The notes under the pieces are model-generated. The model did no database searches. It was not told the origin of the DNA and was given only the letters and a program-made list of their open reading frames with translations. From assembly GCF_050948175.1 (NCBI RefSeq), contig NW_027490475.1, positions 124,001-188,000 of the forward strand: a stretch of 64,000 bases of DNA, given 5' to 3'. The stretch comes from Xylocopa sonorina. Its lineage: Eukaryota > Arthropoda > Insecta > Hymenoptera > Apidae. A program made the translations under genes and the position numbers. Positions 11,837 through 26,407 of the stretch are shown piece by piece (within the stretch, counting starts at the first letter, position 1; each line of letters opens with the position of its first letter).

Positions 11837-12705
11837 GATTGTAAATGTGACATTTCCTTGCAACGAAATAGCGTTTGCAGATGTCTACGTATCGTAGCAA
11901 TAGAGTTCTTATGATTCTTAAAACGCGATATCGCATCTCATTTCTATGTTTCATGGTAAGACATAATATGATTTGCGAAGTGTCATGTATTCCTCGTCTA
12001 CACTTCAAATGAATGTAAATGCGACACTTCCTTGCTAGGAAATAGCGTCTGCAGATGTCTGGGTATCGTAGCAACAGAGTTCTAATGCTTCTTAAAACTC
12101 GATATCGCATCTCATTTCTATGTTTCATGGTAAGATGTAATATGATTTGCGAAGTGTAATGCATTCGTCTACGATTCAAATGAATGTAAATGCGACACTT
12201 CCTTGCAAGGACATAGCGTTTGCAGATGTCTACGTATCGTAGCAATAGAGTTCTTATGATTCTTAAAACGCGATATCGCATCTCATTTCTATGTTTCATG
12301 GTAAGATATAACATGATTTGTGAAGTGTTATGTATTCTTCGTCTACACTTCAAATGAATGTGAATGCGATACTTCCTCGCTAGGAAATAGCGTTTGCAAA
12401 TGCCTACGTATCATAGCAATAGCTTTCTAGTGCTTCTTAAAACGCGATATCGCATTTCATTTCTATGTTTTATGGTAAGATATAACATGATTTGCGAAGT
12501 GTTATGTATTCCTCGTCTACACTTCAAATGAATGTGAATGCGATACTTCCTCGCTAGGAAATAGCGTTTGCAGATGTCTACGTATCGTTAGCAATAGCTT
12601 TCTAATGCTTCTTAAAACGCGATATCGCATCTCTTTTCTATGTTTCATGGTAAGATATAATATGATTTGCGATGTGTGATGTATTCCTCGTCTACACTTC
12701 AAATG

Positions 12706-13922
12706 AATGTAAATGCGACACTTCCTTGCAAGGAAATAGCGTTTGCAGATGTCTACGTATCGAAGAAATAGAGTTCAAATGCTTCTTAAAACGACATATC
12801 GCATCTCATTACTATGTTCCATGGTGAGATATAATATTCATTGCGATGTGTCATGTATTCCTCCTTTACGCTTCAAATGAATGTAAATGCGACACATCTT
12901 TGATAGGAGATATCGATTGCAGATGTCTACGTATCGTATGGATGGAGTTCTAATGCTTCTTAAAACGAGATATCGCGTCTCATTTCTATGTGTCATGATA
13001 AGGTATAATATTCATTGCGAAGAGTTATGTATTCCTCGTCTACACTTCAAATGAATGTAAATGCAACACTTCCTTGCTAGGAAATAGCGTGTGCAGATGT
13101 CTAGGTATCGTAGCAATAGTGTTCTAATGCTTCTTAAAACGCGATATCGCATCTCAATTCTATGTTTCATGGTAAGATATAACATGATTTGCGAAGTGTT
13201 ATGTATTCCTCGTCTACACGTCAAATGAATGTAAATGCGACACTTCCTTGCAAGGAAATAGCGTCTGCAGATGTCTACGTATCGTAGCAATAGATTTCTA
13301 GTGCTTCTTAAAACGCGATATCGCATCTCATTTCTATGTTTCATGGTATGATATAACATGATTTGCGAAGTGTTATGTATTCCTCGTCTACACTTCAAAT
13401 GAATGTGAATGCGATACTTCCTCGCTAGGAAATAGCGTTTGCAGATGTCTACGTATCGTAGCAATAGAGTTCTAATGCTTCTTAAAACGAGATATTGCAT
13501 CTCATATCTATGTTTCATGATAAGATATAATATTCATTGCGGAGTGTTATGCATTCCTCGTCTACGATTCAAATGAATGTAAATGCGACACTTCCTTGCA
13601 AGGAAATAGCGTTTGCAGATGTCTACGTATCGTAGCAATAGAGTTCTTATGATTCTTAAAACGCGATATTGCATCTCATTTCTATGTTTCATGGTAAGAT
13701 ATAATATGATTTGCGAAGTGTTATGTATTCCTCGTCTACACTTCAAATGAATGTGAATGCGACACTTCCTTGCTAGGAAATAGCGTTTGCAGATGTCTAC
13801 GTATCGAAGCAATATAGTTCAAATGCTTCTAAAAACAAGATATCGCATCTCAATTCTACGTTTCATGATAAGATGTAATATTCATTGCGAAGTGTTATGT
13901 ATTCCTCGCCTACACTTCAAAT
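12706..13922. repeat. Right copy of the duplication spaced 2,086 bp
   Basis: Partner of 10620-11836. It shares the 'cctcctttacgc' monomer, 'gcgtgtgcagatg', 'cacgtcaaatgaatg' and 'gcggagtgttatgc' in the same order. Confidence 0.8.
12814..12987. repeat. Outlier monomer class 'cctcctttacgc', copy 5
   Basis: Same class and partner of copy 4 at an offset of 2,086 bp. It lacks copy 4's private changes, so those arose after the duplication, or only in that copy. This is the last member of the class in the window. Confidence 0.88.
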
Positions 13923-16900
13923 GAATGTAAATGCGACACTTCCTTGCTAGGAAATAGCGTTTGCAGATGTCTATGTATCGTAGCAATAGCTTTCTAATGC
14001 TTCTTAAAACGCGATATCGCATCTCATTTCTATGTTTCATGGTAAGATATAATATTCATTGCGAAGTGTTATGCATTCCTCGTCTACGAATCAAATGAAT
14101 GTAAATGCGACACTTCCTTGCAAGGAAATAGCGTTTGCAGATGTCTACGTATCAAAGAAATAGAGTTCAAATGCTTCTTAAAACGAGATATTGCTTCTCA
14201 TATCTATGTTTCATGATAAGATATAATATTCATTGCGAAGTGTTATGCATTCCTCGTCTACGATTCAAATGAATGTAAATGCGACACTTCCTTGCAACGA
14301 AATAGCGTTTGCAGATGTCTACTTATCGTAGCAATAGAGTTCTTATGATTCTTAAAACGCGATATCGCATCTCATTTCTATGTTTCATGGTAAGACATAA
14401 TATGATTTGCGAAGTGTCATGTATTCCTCGTCTACACTTCAAATGAATGTAAATGCGACACTTCCTTGCTAGGAAATAGCGTCTGCAGATGTCTGGGTAT
14501 CATAGCAACAGAGTTCCAATGCTTCTTAAAACTCGATATCGCATCTCATTTCTATGTTTCATGGTAAGATGTAATATGATTTGCGAAGTGTTATGCATTC
14601 CTCGTCTACACTTCAAATGAATGTAAATGCGACACTTCCTTGCTAGGAAATAGCATTTGCAAATGTTTACGTATCGTAGCAATAGTGTTCTAAAGTTTCT
14701 TAAAACGCGATATCGCATCTCATTTCTATGTTTCATGGTAAGATATGATATGGTTTGCGAAGTATCACGTATTCCTCGTCTACGCTTCAAATGAATGTAA
14801 ATGCGACACTTCCTTGCAAGGAAATAGCGTTTGCAGATATCTACGTATCGAAGCAATAGAGTTCAAATGCTTCTTGAAACGAGATATTGCATCTCATATC
14901 TATGTTTCATGATAAGATATAATATTACTTGCGAAGTTTTATGCATTCCTCGTCTACGATTCCAATGAATGTAAATGCGACAATTCCTTGCAAGGAAATA
15001 GCGTTTGCTGATGTCTACGTATCGTAGCAATAGTGTTCTAAAGTTTCTTAAAACGCGATATCGCATCTCATATCTATGTTTCATGGTAAGATATGATATG
15101 ATTTGCGAAGTATCATGTATTCCTCGTATACACTTCAAATGAATGTAAATGCGACACTTCCTTGCAAGGAAATAGCGTTTGCAGATGTCTACGTATCGAA
15201 GTAATAGAGTTCAAATGCTTCTTAAAACGAGATATTGCATCTCATTTCTATGTTTCATGGTAAGATGTAATATGATTTGCGAAGTGTAATGCATTCCTCG
15301 TCTACGATTCAAATGAATGTAAATGCGACACTTCCTTGCAAGGAAATAGCGTTTGCAGATGTCTACGTATCGTAGCAATAGAGTTCTTATGATTCTTAAA
15401 ACGCGATATCGCATCTCATTTCTATGTTTCATGGTAAGATATAACATGATTTGCGAAGTGTTATGTATTCCTCGTCTACACTTCAAATGAATGTGAATGC
15501 GATACTTCCTCGCTAGGAAATAGCGTTTGCAGATGTCTACGTATCGTTAGCAATAGCTTTCTAATGCTTCTTAAAACGCGATATCGCATCTCATTTCTAT
15601 GTTTCATGGTAAGATATAATATGATTTGCGAAGTGTCACGTATTCCTCGTCTACACTTCAAATGAATGTAAATGCGACACTTCCTTGCAAGGAAATAGTG
15701 TTAGCAGATGTCTACGTATCGTAGCAATAGCTTTCTAATGCTTCTTAAAACGCGATACCGCATCTCATTTCTATGTTTCAAGGTAAGATATAATATGATT
15801 TGCGAAGTGTCATGTATTCCTCGTCTACACTTCAAATCAATGTAAATGAGACACTTCCTTGCAAGGAAATAGCGTTTGCATATGTCTACGTATCGAAGCA
15901 ATAGAGTTCAAATGCTCCTTAAAACGCGATATCGCATCTCATTTCTATGTTTCATGGTAAGATATAATATGATTTGCGAAGTGTTATGTATTCCTCGCCT
16001 ACACTTCAAATGAATGTAAATGCGACACTTCTTTGCTAGGAAATAGCGATTGCAGATGTCTACGTATCGTAGCAATAGAGTTCATATGATTCTTAAAACG
16101 CGATATCGCATCTCATTTCTATGTTTCATGGTAAGATATAACATGATTTGCGAAGTGTTATGTATTCCTCGTCTACACTTCAAATGAATGTGAATGCGAC
16201 ACTTCCTCGCTTGGAAATAGCGATTGCAGATGCCTACGTATCGTTAGCAGTAGCTTTCTAATGATTCTTAAAACGCGATATCGCATCTCATTTCTATGTT
16301 TCATGGTAAGATATAATATGATTTGCGAAGTGTCATGTATTCCTCGTCTACACTTCAAATGAATGTAAATGCGACACTTCCTTGCTAGGAAATAGCAATT
16401 GCAGATGTCTACGTATCGTAGCAACAGCTTTCTAATGCTTCTTAAAACGCGATATCGAATCTCATTTCTATGTTTCATGGTAAGATGTAATATGATTTGC
16501 GAAGTGTTATGCATTCCTCGTCTACACTTCAAATGAATGTAAATGCGACACTTCCTTGCTAGGAAATAGCGTTTGCAAATGTTTACGTATCGTAGCAATA
16601 GAGTTCTAATGCTTCTTAATACGCGATATCGCATCTCATTTCTATGTTTCATGGTAAGATATAATATGATTTGCGAAGTGTTATGTATTCCTCGCCTACA
16701 CTTCAAATGAATGTAAGTGCGACACTTCTTTGCTAGGAAATAGCGTTTGCAAATGTCTACGTATCGTAGCAATAGAGTTCATATGATTCTTAAAACGCGA
16801 TATCGCATCTCATTCCTATGTTTCATGGTAAGATATAATATGATTTGCGAAGTACCATGTATTCCTCGTCTACACTTCAAATGAATGTAAATGCGACACT

Positions 16901-18331
16901 TCCTTGCTAGGAAATAGCGTCTGCAGATGTCTAGGTATCGTAGCAACAGAGTTCTAATGCTTCGTAAAACTCGATATCGCATCTCATTTCTATGTTTCAT
17001 GGTAAGATGTAATATGATTTGCGAAGTGTAATGCATTCCTCGTCTACACTTCAAATGAATGTAAATGCGACACTTCCTTGCTAGGAAATAGCGTTTGCAG
17101 ATGTCTACGTATCGTAGCAATAGTGTTCTAAAGTTTCTTAAAACGCGATATCGCATCTCATTTCTATGTTTCATGGTAAGATATAATATGATTTGCGAAG
17201 TGTCACGTATTCCTCGTCTACACTTCAAATGAATGTAAATGCGACACTTCCTTGCAAGGAAATAGTGTTAGCAGATGTCTACGTATCGTAGCAATAGCTT
17301 TCTAATGCTTCTTAAAACGCGATATCGCATCTCATTTCTATGTTTCAAGGTAAGATATAAAATGATTTGCGAAGTGTCATGTATTCCTCGTCTACACTTC
17401 AAATGAATGTAAATGAGACACTTCCTTGCAAGGAAATAGCGTTTGCAGATGTCTACGTATTGAAGCAATAGAGTTCAAATGCTCCTTAAAACGCGATATC
17501 GCATCTCATTTCTATGATTCATGGTAAGATATAATATGATTTGCGAAGTGTTATGTATTCCTCGCCTACACTTCAAATGAATGTAAATGCGACACTTCTT
17601 TGCTAGGAAATAGCGTTTGCAAATGTCTACGTATCGTAGCAATAGAGTTCATATGATTCTTAAAACGCGATACCGCATCTCATTTCTATGTTTCATGGGA
17701 AGATATAACATGATTTGCGAAGTGTTTTGTATTCCTCGTCTACACTTCAAATGAATGTAAATGCGACACTTCCTTGCTAGGAAATAGCGTCTGCAGATGT
17801 CTAGGTATCGTAGCAATAGAGTTCTAATGCTTCTTAAAACGCGATATCGCATCTCATTTCTATGTTTCATGGTAAGATGCAATATGATTTGCGAAGTGTT
17901 ATGTATTCCTCGTCTACACTTCAAATGAATGTAAATGCGCCACTTCCTTGCTAGGAAATAGCGTCTGCAGATGTCTAGGTATCGTAGCAATAGTGTTCTA
18001 ATGCTTCTTAAAACTCGATATCGCATCTCATTTCTATGTTTCATGGTAAGATGTAATATGATTTGCGAAGTGTTATACATTCCTCGTCTACGATTCAAAT
18101 GAATGTAAATGCGACACTTCCTTGCAAGGAAATAGCGTTTGCAGATGTCTACGTATCGTAGCAATAGAGTTCATATGATTCTTAAAACGCGATATCGCAT
18201 CTCGTTTCTATGTTTCATGGTAAGATATAACATGATTTGCGAAGTGTTATGTATTCCTCGTCTACACTTCAAATGAATGTGAATGCGACACTTCCTCGCT
18301 TGGAAATAGCGATTGCAGATGCCTACGTATC

Positions 18332-21300
18332 GTTAGCAATAGCTTTCTAATGATTCTTAAAACGCGATATCGCATCTCATTTCTATGTTTCATGGTAAGA
18401 TATAATATGATTTGCGGAGTGTCATGTATTCCTCGTCTACACTTCAAATGAATGTAAATGCGACACTTCCTTGCTAGGAAATAACAATTGCAGATGTCTA
18501 CGTATCGTAGCAACAGTTTTTTAATGCTTCTTAAAACGCGATATCGAATCTCATTTCTATGTTTCATGGTAAGATATAATACGATTTGCGAAGTGTCATG
18601 TATTCCTCGTCTACACTTCAAATGAATGTAAATGCGACACTTCCTTGCAAGGAAATAGCGTTTGCAAATGTCTACCTATCGTAGCAATAGTATTCTAATG
18701 CTTCTTAAAACGCGACATCGCATCTCATTTCTATGTTTCATGGTAAGATATAATATGATTTGCGAAGTATCATGTATTCCTCGTCTACACTTCAAATGAA
18801 TGTAAATGCGACACTTCCTTGCTAGGAAATAGCGTCTGCAGATGTCTAGGTATCGTAGCAATAGAGTTCTAATGCTTCTTAAAACGCGATATCGCAACTC
18901 ATTTCTATGTTTCATGGTAAGATATACTATGATTTGCGAAGTGTTATGTATTCCTCGTCTACACTTCAAATGAATGTAAATGCGACACTTCTTTGCTAGG
19001 AAATAGCGTTTGCAAATGTCTACCTATCGTAGCAATAGTATTCTAATGCTTCTTAAAACGCGATATCGCATCTCATTTCTATGTTTCATGGTAAGATACA
19101 ATATGATTTGCGAAGTATCATGTATTCCTCGTGTACACTTCAAATGAATGTAAATGCGACACTTCTTTGCTAGGAAATAGCATTTGCAAATGTCTACCTA
19201 TCGTAGCAATAGTATTCTAATGCTTCTTAAAACGCGATATCGCATCTCATTTCTATGTTTCATGGTAAGATACAATATGATTTGCGAAGTATCATGTATT
19301 CCTCGTGTACACTTCAAATGAATGTAAATGCGACACTTCCTTGCTAGGAAATAGCGATTGCAGATGTCTACGTATCGTAGCAATAGAGTTCATATGATTC
19401 TTAAAACGCGATATCGCATCTCGTTTCTATGTTTCATGGTAAGATATAATATGATTTGCGAAGTGTCATGTATTCCTCGTCTACACTTCAAATGAATGTA
19501 AATGCGACACTTCCTTGCAAGGAAATAGCGTTTGCAGATGTCTACGTATCGAAGCAATAGAGTTCAAATGCTTCTTAAAACGCGATATCGCATCTCATTT
19601 CTAAGTTTCATGGTAAAATATAATATGATTTGTGAAGTATCATGTATTCCTCGTCTACACATCAAATGAATGTAAATGCGACACTTCCTTGCAAGGAATT
19701 AGCGTTTGCAGATGTCTACTTATCGAAGCAATAGAGTTCGAATGCTTCTTAAAACGAGATATTGCATCTCATATCTATGTTTCATGATAAGATATAATAT
19801 TCATTGCGAAGTGTTACGCATTCCTCGTCTACACTTCAAATCAATGTAAATGAGACACTTCCTTGCAAGGAAATAGCGTTTGCAGATGTCTACGTATCGA
19901 AGCAATAGAGTTCAAATGCTCCTTAAAACGCGATATCGCATCTCATTTCTATGTTTCATGGTAAGATATAATATGATTTGCGAAGTGTTATGTATTCCTC
20001 GCCTACACTTCAAATGAATGTAAATGCGACACTTCTTTGCTAGGAAATAGCGTTTGCAAATGTCTACGTATCGTAGCAATAGAGTTCATATGATTCTTAA
20101 AACGCGAAACCGCATCTCATTTCTATGTTTCATGGTAAGATATAACATGATTTGCGAAGTGTTTTGTATTCTTCGTCTACACTTCAAATGAATGTGAATG
20201 CGACACTTCCTTGCTAGGAAATAGCGTCTGCAGATGTCTAGGTATCGTAGCAACAGAGTTCTAATGCTTCGTAAAACACGATATCGCATCTCATTTCTAT
20301 GTTTCATGGTAAGATGTAATATGATTTGCGAAGTGTAATGCATTCCTCGTCTACACTTCAAATGAATGTAAATGCGACACTTCCTTGCTAGGAAATAGCG
20401 TTTGCAGATGTCTACGTATCGTAGCAATAGTGTTCTAAAGTTTCTTAAAACGCGATATCGCATCTCATTCCTATGTTTCATGGTAAGATATAATATGATT
20501 TGCGAAGTGTCACGTATTCCTCGTCTACACTTCAAATGAATGTAAATGCGACACTTCCTTGCAAGGAAATAGTGTTAGCAGATGTCTACGTATCGTAGCA
20601 ATAGCTTTCTAATGCTTCTTAAAACGCGATATCGCATCTCATTTCTATGTTTCAAGGTAAGATATAATATGATTTGCGAAGTGTCATGTATTCCTCGTCT
20701 ACACTTCAAATGAATGTAAATGAGACACTTCCTTGCAAGGAAATAGCGTTTGCAGATGTCTACGTATCGAAGCAATAGAGTTCAAATGCTCCTTAAAACG
20801 CGATATCGCATCTCATTTCTATGATTCATGGTAAGATATAATATGATTTGCGAAGTGTTATGTATTCCTCGCCTACACTTCAAATGAATGTAAATGCGAC
20901 ACTTCTTTGCTAGGAAATAGCGTTTGCAAATGTCTACGTATCGTAGCAATAGAGATCATATGATTCTTAAAACGCGATACCGCATCTCATTTCTATGTTT
21001 CATGGGAAGATATAACATGATTTGCGAAGTGTTTTGTATTCCTCGTCTACACTTCAAATGAATGTAAATGCGACACTTCCTTGCTAGGAAATAGCGTCTG
21101 CAGATGTCTAGGTATCGTAGCAATAGAGTTCTAATGCTTCTTAAAACTCGATATCGCATCTCATTTCTATGTTTCATGGTAAGATGTAATATGATTTGCG
21201 AAGTGTTATACATTCCTCGTCTACGATTCAAATGAATGTGAATGCGACACTTCCTCGCTTGGAAATAGCGATTGCAGATGCCTACGTATCGTTAGCAATA

Positions 21301-24249
21301 GCTTTCTAATGATTCTTAAAACGCGATATCGCATCTCATTTCTATGTTTCATGGTAAGATATAATATGATTTGCGGAGTGTCATGTATTCCTCGTCTACA
21401 CTTCAAATGAATGTAAATGCGACACTTCCTTGCTAGGAAATAACAATTGCAGATGTCTACGTATCGTAGCAACAGTTTTTTAATGCTTCTTAAAACGCGA
21501 TATCGAATCTCATTTCTATGTTTCATGGTAAGATATAATACGATTTGCGAAGTGTCATGTATTCCTCGTCTACACTTCAAATGAATGTAAATGCGACACT
21601 TCCTTGCAAGGAAATAGCGTTTGCAAATGTCTACCTATCGTAGCAATAGTATTCTAATGCTTCTTAAATCGCGACATCGCATCTCATTTCTATGTTTCAT
21701 GGTAAGATATAATATGATTTGCGAAGTGTTATGTATTCCTCGCCTACACTCCAAATGAATGTAAATGCGACACTTCTTTGCTAGGAAATAGCGTTTGCAA
21801 ATGTCTATCTTTCGTAGCAATAGTGTTGTAATGCTTCTTAAAACGCGATATCGCATCTCATTTCTATGTTTCATGATAAGATATAATATGATTTGCGAAG
21901 TATCATGTATTCCTCGTCTACACTTCAAATGAATGTAAATGCGACACTTCCTTGCTAGGAAATAGCGTCTGCAGATGTCTAGGTATCGTAGCAATAGAGT
22001 TCTAATGCTTCTTAAAACGCGATATCGCAACTCATTTCTATGTTTCATGGTAAGATATACTATGATTTGCGAAGTGTTATGTATTCCTCGTCTACACTTC
22101 AAATGAATGTAAATGCGACACTTCTTTGCTAGGAAATAGCGTTTGCAAATGTCTACCTATCGTAGCAATAGTATTCTAATGCTTCTTAAAACGCGATATC
22201 GCATCTCATTTCTATGTTTCATGGTAAGATACAATATGATTTGCGAAGTATCATGTATTCCTCGTGTACACTTCAAATGAATGTAAATGCGACACTTCCT
22301 TGCTAGGAAATAGCGATTGCAGATGTCTACGTATCGTAGCAATAGAGTTCATATGATTCTTAAAACGCGATATCGCATCTCGTTTCTATGTTTCATGGTA
22401 AGATATAATATGATTTGCGAAGTGTCATGTATTCCTCGTCTACACTTCAAATGAATGTAAATGCGACACTTCCTTGCAAGGAAATAGCGTTTGCAGATGT
22501 CTACGTATCGAAGCAATAGAGTTCAAATGCTTCTTAAAACGCGATATCGCATCTCATTTCTAAGTTTCATGGTAAAATATAATATGATTTGTGAAGTATC
22601 ATGTATTCCTCGTCTACACATCAAATGAATGTAAATGCGACACTTCCTTGCAAGGAATTAGCGTTTGCAGATGTCTACTTATCGAAGCAATAGAGTTCGA
22701 ATGCTTCTTAAAACGAGATATTGCATCTCATATCTATGTTTCATGATAAGATATAATATTCATTGCGAAGTGTTACGCATTCCTCGTCTACACTTCAAAT
22801 CAATGTAAATGAGACACTTCCTTGCAAGGAAATAGCGTTTGCAGATGTCTACGTATCGAAGCAATAGAGTTCAAATGCTCCTTAAAACGCGATATCGCAT
22901 CTCATTTCTATGTTTCATGGTAAGATATAATATGATTTGCGAAGTGTTATGTATTCCTCGCCTACACTTCAAATGAATGTAAATGCGACACTTCTTTGCT
23001 AGGAAATAGCGTTTGCAAATGTCTACGTATCGTAGCAATAGAGTTCATATGATTCTTAAAACGCGATACCGCATCTCATTTCTATGTTTCATGGTAAGAT
23101 ATAACATGATTTGCGAAGTGTTTTGTATTCTTCGTCTACACTTCAAATGAATGTGAATGCGACACTTCCTTGCTAGGAAATAGCGTCTGCAGATGTCTAG
23201 GTATCGTAGCAACAGAGTTCTAATGCTTCGTAAAACTCGATATCGCATCTCATTTCTATGTTTCATGGTAAGATGTAATATGATTTGCGAAGTGTCATGT
23301 ATTCCTCGTCTACACTTCAAATGAATGTAAATGAGACACTTCCTTGCAAGGAAATAGCGTTTGCAGATGTCTACGTATCGAAGCAATAGAGTTCAAATGC
23401 TCCTTAAAACGCGATATCGCATCTCATTTCTATGATTCATGGTAAGATATAATATGATTTGCGAAGTGTTATGTATTCCTCGCCTACACTTCAAATGAAT
23501 GTAAATGCGACACTTCTTTGCTAGGAAATAGCGTTTGCAAATGTCTACGTATCGTAGCAATAGAGTTCATATGATTCTTAAAACGCGATACCGCATCTCA
23601 TTTCTATGTTTCATGGGAAGATATAACATGATTTGCGAAGTGTTTTGTATTCCTCGTCTACACTTCAAATGAATGTAAATGCGACACTTCCTTGCTAGGA
23701 AATAGCGTCTGCAGATGTCTAGGTATCGTAGCAATAGAGTTCTAATGCTTCTTAAAACGCGATATCGCATCTCATTTCTATGTTTCATGGTAAGATGCAA
23801 TATGATTTGCGAAGTGTTATGTATTCCTCGTCTACACTTCAAATGAATGTAAATGCGCCACTTCCTTGCTAGGAAATAGCGTCTGCAGATGTCTAGGTAT
23901 CGTAGCAATAGAGTTCTAATGCTTCTTAAAACTCGATATCGCATCTCATTTCTATGTTTCATGGTAAGATGTAATATGATTTGCGAAGTGTTATACATTC
24001 CTCGTCTACGATTCAAATGAATGTAAATGCGACACTTCCTTGCAAGGAAATAGCGTTTGCAGATGTCTACGTATCGTAGCAATAGAGTTCATATGATTCT
24101 TAAAACGCGATATCGCATCTCGTTTCTATGTTTCATGGTAAGATATAACATGATTTGCGAAGTGTTATGTATTCCTCGTCTACACTTCAAATGAATGTGA
24201 ATGCGACACTTCCTCGCTTGGAAATAGCGATTGCAGATGCCTACGTATC
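18332..24249. repeat. Two successive 2,959-bp (17-monomer) intervals
   Basis: Marker monomers at 18332, 21291 and 24250 are exactly 2,959 bp apart. Large parts of the two intervals match at that offset, for example the 'ctaagtttcatggtaaaat' monomer near 19602 and 22560. Inside, however, about 18.73-19.15 kb and 21.69-22.11 kb carry different monomers, so equal length hides gains and losses. The two units are mosaics, not simple copies. Confidence 0.75.
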
Positions 24250-24354
24250 GTTAGCAATAGCTTTCTAATGATTCTTAAAACGCGATATCGCGTCTCATTT
24301 CTATGTTTCATGGTAAGATATAATATGATTTGCGGAGTGTCATGTATTCCTCGT

Positions 24355-26407
24355 CTACACTTCAAATGAATGTAAATGCGACACTTCCTTGCTAGGAAAT
24401 AACAATTGCAGATGTCTACGTATCGTAGCAACAGTTTTTTAATGCTTCTTAAAACGCGATATCGAATCTCATTTCTATGTTTCATGGTAAGATATAATAC
24501 GATTTGCGAAGTGTCATGTATTCCTCGTCTACACTTCAAATGAATGTAAATGCGACACTTCCTTGCAAGGAAATAGCGTTTGCAAATGTCTACCTATCGT
24601 AGCAATAGTATTCTAATGCTTCTTAAAACGCGACATCGCATCTCATTTCTATGTTTCATGGTAAGATATAATATGATTTGCGAAGTGTTATGTATTCCTC
24701 GCCTACACTCCAAATGAATGTAAATGCGACACTTCTTTGCTAGGAAATAGCGTTTGCAAATGTCTATCTTTCGTAGCAATAGTGTTCTTATGCTTCTTAA
24801 AACGCGATATCGCATCTCATTTCTATGTTTCATGGTAAGATATAATATGATTTGCGAAGTATCATGTATTCCTCGTCTACACTTCAAATGAATGTAAATG
24901 CGACACTTCCTTGCTAGGAAATAGCGTCTGCAGATGTCTAGGAATCGTAGCAATAGAGTTCTAATGCTTCTTAAAACGCGATATCGCAACTCATTTCTAT
25001 GTTTCATGGTAAGATACAATATGATTTGCGAAGTATCATGTACTCCTCGTCTACACTTCAAATGAATGTAAATGCGACACTTCCTTGCTAGGAAATAGCG
25101 ATTGCAGATGTCTACGTATCGTAGCAATAGAGTTCATATGATTCTTAAAACGCGATATCGCATCTCGTTTCTATGTTTCATGGTAAGATATAATATGATT
25201 TGCGAAGTGTCATGTATTCCTCGTCTACACTTCAAATGAATGTAAATGCGACACTTCCTTGCAAGGAAATAGCGTTTGCAGATGTCTACGTATCGAAGCA
25301 ATAGAGTTCAAATGCTTCTTAAAACGCGATATCGCATCTCATTTCTAAGTTTCATGGTAAAATATAATATGATTTGTGAAGTATCATGTATTCCTCGTCT
25401 ACACATCAAATGAATGTAAATGCGACACTTCCTTGCAAGGAATTAGCGTTTGCAGATGTCTACTTATCGAAGCAATAGAGTTCGAATGCTTCTTAAAACG
25501 AGATATTGCATCTCATATCTATGTTTCATGATAAGATATAATATTCATTGCGAAGTGTTACGCATTCCTCGTCTACACTTCAAATCAATGTAAATGAGAC
25601 ACTTCCTTGCAAGGAAATAGCGTTTGCAGATGTCTACGTATCGAAGCAATAGAGTTCAAATGCTCCTTAAAACGCGATATCGCATCTCATTTCTATGTTT
25701 CATGGTAAGATATAATATGATTTGCGAAGTGTTATGTATTCCTCGCCTACACTTCAAATGAATGTAAATGCGACACTTCCTTGCTAGGAAATAACAATTG
25801 CAGATGTCTACGTATCGTAGCAACAGTTTTTTAATGCTTCTTAAAACGCGATATCGAATCTCATTTCTATGTTTCATGGTAAGATATAATACGATTTGCG
25901 AAGTGTCATGTATTCCTCGTCTACACTTCAAATGAATGTAAATGCGACACTTCCTTGCAAGGAAATAGCGTTTGCAAATGTCTACCTATCGTAGCAATAG
26001 TATTCTAATGCTTCTTAAAACGCGACATCGCATCTCATTTCTATGTTTCATGGTAAGATATAATATGATTTGCGAAGTGTTATGTATTCCTCGCCTACAC
26101 TCCAAATGAATGTAAATGCGACACTTCTTTGCTAGGAAATAGCGTTTGCAAATGTCTATCTTTCGTAGCAATAGTGTTCTAATGCTTCTTAAAACGCGAT
26201 ATCGCATCTCATTTCTATGTTTCATGGTAAGATATAATATGATTTGCGAAGTATCATGCATTCCTCGTCTACACTTCAAATGAATGTAAATGCGACACTT
26301 CCTTGCTAGGAAATAGCGTCTGCAGATGTCTAGGTATCGTAGCAATAGAGTTCTAATGCTTCTTAAAACGCGATATCGCAACTCATTTCTATGTTTCATG
26401 GTAAGAT
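24355..26407. repeat. Duplication spaced 1,392 bp (8 monomers)
   Basis: About 660 bp at 24355-25015 match 25747-26407 at an offset of 1,392 bp, sharing 'ataacaattgcag', 'caacagttttttaatg' and 'cactccaaatgaatg'. A few single-base differences are seen ('gttcttatgc' against 'gttctaatgc', 'taggaatcg' against 'taggtatcg'). Directly downstream, about 25.02-25.78 kb matches about 26.58-27.35 kb at 1,566 bp (9 monomers). Two unequal exchanges with different offsets therefore lie side by side. Confidence 0.75.

Larger units (their letters stand above)
7422..16170. repeat. Satellite block B: mixed monomers with divergent 'cctcctttacgc' class
   Basis: Ordinary monomers are interspersed with five copies of a clearly diverged monomer class, at spacings of 9, 2, 8 and 12 monomers. 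Two further unusual monomers with 'gtaaacctcgcattc' lie near 9207 and 10599, 8 monomers apart. A block of about 1.2 kb recurs at an offset of 2,086 bp. A 3-bp deletion lies at about 12165. The first two copies of the 1-base-insertion monomer (12587 and 15546) occur here in a form unlike that of the central block. Boundaries are approximate. There are no genes. Confidence 0.7.
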
